From: Ilyonectria destructans
Taxonomy: Eukaryota > Ascomycota > Sordariomycetes > Hypocreales > Nectriaceae
Assembly: GCA_020740775.1 (NCBI GenBank)
Contig: JAHEWK010000002.1
Coordinates: 3,906,001-3,970,000 of the forward strand
DNA: 64,000 nt
Direction of reading: 5' to 3'
Below the pieces are notes generated by a model. That model saw only the letters and a program-made list of their open reading frames with translations. It was not told the DNA's origin and did no database searches. The translations under genes were made by a program, and so were the position numbers. Shown here one piece after another: positions 60,865 to 64,000 of the stretch. Every line of letters begins with the position of its first letter. Within the stretch, counting starts at the first letter, position 1.

Positions 60865-61570
60865 CTTGACGGCGAATGTTGCTGTACTGGAAGGGTTTGA
60901 AAAATGTGATGAGGGAAATGAATCTGAAATCTCGGCTGCGAGGGCGCGACGCAGGTAGCTCCTGTTTTGCCCTGGTTTCTGCCGCTGGGCCCTGGTCGGG
61001 CAGGTAGGGACAGCTCGCTGTTGCTTCAGATGTGGCAGTCGCAGTCGCCCTAAAATCGAGCGGCCTTGATCGGCGAAAAATACGAGCAAAGATGGCCTGG
61101 TATGTTGGTTCCTCGCTGATATGAAGAGACCGAATCCACGGTAGAAAATGGGAAGTGAGGTGAGATGTGATGGGAGGGTGGGAAGTGGGAAGAGCCAACA
61201 TCCCTCTCTTTGTACGAATGGGAAGGAGCTGGTCCGCGCGCCGACGCGTCCTGGCAGCGCCCGCTAGGCAGGTGCTGTGGCCAAACACCAGTGACCACTC
61301 CCTCCCGTCATTCACCGTGTCGACTGGGACAACGCAGCCATCCGTCTTTTCAATTTAAATTCACATTACCAGCAATTAAAAAGAAAAGAAAAAAGGACAC
61401 TGTGCATGTAGAAACTGATGGATCCTTTTGAACTCCGGTTGTTAATTTATTTATCCCCGTTTGACTCCTGAAATCTCACTGCCAGCCTGGTATTTTCTTT
61501 TCCTTCCCGCGCATGATCCGATCCTTTGTCAAACTTGATCCCACATGCAGACAAGCCACAAAGACTGCCC
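60865..61570. promoter_or_regulatory. Zinc-finger gene promoter and ATR 3' region
   Basis: 706 bp between the two same-strand genes. It contains the promoter of the zinc-finger gene and, near 61.4 kb, A-rich sequence suitable for the ATR 3' UTR. No gene is seen. Confidence 0.4.
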
Positions 61571-64000
61571 TCACAAAAACGGACACCATCCAATGTACAT
61601 GGCAGTCAAGTTCCTCGGGTCAACCGCCTGCTTGATCAGCTCCTCCACCTGTCCCTCAACGCCCAGCGGAATGCTCTCGTTCGCCAGTAAGCCCTTCACC
61701 TTTCGCCTGATGCTGTCCACTACGCTCTGCGGCTGCAGTTTGACGCCCACGTCTCCTCTGCGGTGCGCACGTTTCTCCTTTTGTAGATCTAGAGTTGGGT
61801 CGTAGATGAATGCCTCCAAGATCGTCATCAGTGTCTCCTCCTGTTGACGCAGAATCGTCAGCGTGAGCTCGCATGACTTGCGGAACGGTCCCTCATATCC
61901 GTAGATGCCCATCGCTGCCACCATGTTGTGTGTAAGACGGAACGGCACACGCTCCGGCTTCGCAAAAGTTAGTCCCTTGTCGAAAAGACAATTGAAATCG
62001 ACGTGAAAGACTCCGCCATTGCCCTCCTCCAAGTTCACGTTCTCACCGTGCCGGTCACCCAGGCCCAGCATCGTGCCCACCATGGACATGACGGCGCATG
62101 AGCGTGTATATCTTAGACGCGCGTCAAACCATGTTGACGGGTTGGGGAACTGTTGCGTGAACCAGAGATGGAGCATCGGAGGGAATCTCCCCAGGACTTC
62201 GTCTGTGAATATGCGATTCTTGGCTTCCGACAAGCATGCCTCATCCATGAGCTGTTTGAGTGCTGTGTAGTCTGGATACACTTTGCGTGAGGCATAGAGG
62301 CTGATGAGAATATCTCGCATTGTCTTAATCCCCGGAATCCACTCGATGATACCGCATTCTTCATTGAGCGGCGTTACAGCGTATGTCCGAATGTACAGCT
62401 GCCTCTGACTCGATCCTGCGTCCCGCTTCAATGATCGATTGATCAGGCCGTTGAACTCCATTAGACGTTGGTCAGTCCTGAGATCATCCTTTGGTTTGAT
62501 CAGGAGCATGTAGCTTTTACCATCGGTGCCCCGTGCAGTAAGGCGCCTTGGTTTTGCTAGTGAACTCAACACCAAAACGTCATCCAGGAAGCAGTCAATA
62601 GTAACTACATCTCTCGAGAAGGCCTTGTGTTTCTTGACATACTCTGACACCGCCGGAAGTGTCGCCGTCAAGGATCCTTCCACGGGTACCACCAAAGGAC
62701 ATGGCGTGCACTTATGGTTGAAGCGCAGATCTCTAGTCAGACTGGCATGTACCGTCTTGTTACCATGGAAGTCCCCGTTGGTGCAAGCGAGAAGCAGCTG
62801 TTCAGCTAGCTTCTCTCCCATTCGCAGGAGATACTTCATGTCGAAGGACGACCCTTCCACTTTCCGAGATACGTTCCTTAATGTTTGGAGGATCTGGGTG
62901 CCTCGTGCCTTTCGCTCCGACACCTGTTTTGTTGTCATAATGCCAATGAGACTCCATAGAGCCTGTCGAGGATGGGCCTCCACAACTTTGACGATGATAT
63001 GCGTAAGCCGGTCAAAAACATTCGTGTTCTGATGTGCAATACGTGCCACAATCTGTGGCAAGGCTGTGTAGAAGATGTACGCAGGTAGACGGTGAATATA
63101 CTTGTCCAGGAACGAATGCAGAAGGTTCAGCTGCTCGACACGCCGCCGGTGAAGTTCGCGAGAGAGGGACACCTTGCCCTCAGGGGCCTTGTCCACTTGT
63201 GCTCCCAGGTCTAGCCATAGTGTGAGGATCCTTGGGAGAGTCTGGTACAGATACTTGGTCCCAGAGTTTAATGACCGCACGTAGTTCTCAATGACCAGCC
63301 TGGCAATCTCGCCAGTAACGTAATTGTCGCTTTGATCGTCCACCTTGAGCGGCTTCTCCGATTCCAGAATCTTCTTGTAGTGACGGCCGAGGTAATAATG
63401 CCCCTTCTCCCAGTTTGAGAACGTCTTTGGCGGCTGCTGATACTTTTCTCGTAATGCTCCAGCGTGCGTCTGCCCTGCGTTGTCGAGCCACTTGGCTAGG
63501 AGGAGTTGCGCTCTGGCCGTCAAGAGCTTTTGATGTGAGTTCAACTTTGTGGAGTTTGTGCTAGTTGATGCACCAGTCTGGGTCATGAACTTGTTCCCCT
63601 GGATAGCACCCTGAAGCATCTGGATAGCCTTGCGGTGCTGATCCTCTTTCCACAGTAGTTTCGCGTTCTCAATAGTGGCGGCATCGTCACCCAGCTGCGA
63701 GGCGTGTAGCACCGCGTTGAAAGACTGGTGGAGGGAATTGGACTTTCTTGCGAGTCGTGCACTCGTCAGCCAGAGTCCTGAGATGTCGACATCTGAAAAC
63801 GTTGGTCTATCTTAGTTAGCATAATAGTTCAACCTCGTATTTTGGTTGGAGCTCGACTTACCGGGCAAGTTCCATAGCAGCTCTACGGATACCCAGAAGG
63901 TATTGCTTATCATTGACGTAAGCCCCGATGACTTCAAGCCGCCTGTCCAAGAGTGCCATTGTTTTGCGATGCGATGCTTCATCTCCAGTCTTGGCTGCAA
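61571..64000 (-). CDS. MEC1: ATR/Mec1 checkpoint kinase, C-terminal part
   Basis: Partial gene; it continues upstream beyond 64000. The visible exons are 63862-64000 and 61571-63806, with a 55-nt intron (branch GCTAAC, acceptor GATAG). The junction reads MELAR then PTFSDVDISGLW, fitting the FAT domain. Other FAT motifs are LLLAKWLDNAGQTHAGALRE and SLHQSFNAVLHASQLGDD. The PI3K-like kinase domain has the catalytic GLGDRHGENV, the metal-binding HVDFNCLFDKG and FRLTHNMVAAMG. The end, NLTAMYIGWCPFL, is a FATC domain of the ATR type. ATR/Mec1 with its partner Ddc2/ATRIP senses RPA-coated single-stranded DNA and phosphorylates checkpoint targets. The Neurospora and Aspergillus orthologues are called MUS-9 and UvsB. 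Confidence 0.95.

Overview
The window looks like nuclear DNA of a filamentous ascomycete, most likely a Sordariomycete. Genes are split by short introns (about 40-110 nt) with GTRNGT donors, CTAAC/CTGAC-type branch sites and YAG acceptors, and most products are conserved fungal housekeeping proteins. There is no operon structure, no CRISPR array and no prophage. Genes sit in islands separated by long gaps with no supported gene. Exon models were spliced by hand; every complete multi-exon model closes in frame.

Left part (1-17.2 kb): the 5' end of SUB2 (minus) faces RPR2, an RNase P/MRP subunit (plus). Then come a tiny three-exon HSK3 (DASH kinetochore ring) gene on the minus strand and a ketopantoate-reductase-fold protein with a long Pro/Gly-rich tail (minus). 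A gap of about 9.7 kb follows, then a glutathione-S-transferase-like gene (plus).

Middle part (19.8-34.2 kb): an OPT oligopeptide transporter, ribosomal protein eL37, Elongator subunit ELP6 (minus), an MFS transporter (minus), a thioredoxin-fold protein with a probable mitochondrial presequence, and a CHS4/SKT5-type chitin-synthase activator (minus) with Sel1 repeats and a C-terminal CaaX box. Right-middle part (38.9-53.8 kb): CBP4 (bc1 complex assembly), NAC-beta (EGD1) with an apparent one-nucleotide exon, tRNA adenosine deaminase TAD1 (minus), ribosomal protein eL24, a type II peroxiredoxin (minus), a RAX1-like RGS membrane protein, and pantothenate kinase.

Right part (54.4-64 kb): an unrecognised two-exon gene for a very Cys-rich protein, an intron-containing tRNA-Pro(AGG), a poorly resolved AT-rich stretch, a PARP-type zinc-finger protein carrying basic AT-hook-like repeats, and the 3' end of the ATR/Mec1 checkpoint kinase gene, which runs off the window.

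Translation and RNA functions recur (SUB2, RPR2, eL37, ELP6, NAC-beta, TAD1, eL24, tRNA-Pro), but this reads as ordinary housekeeping density, not a cluster. CACGTGA motifs lie upstream of SUB2/RPR2, eL37 and eL24; at eL37 they form a perfect 10-bp inverted repeat. The best candidates for something undescribed are the Cys-rich orphan (54409-55249), the one-nucleotide exon (40368), and the zinc-finger/AT-hook gene lying next to the ATR kinase gene.
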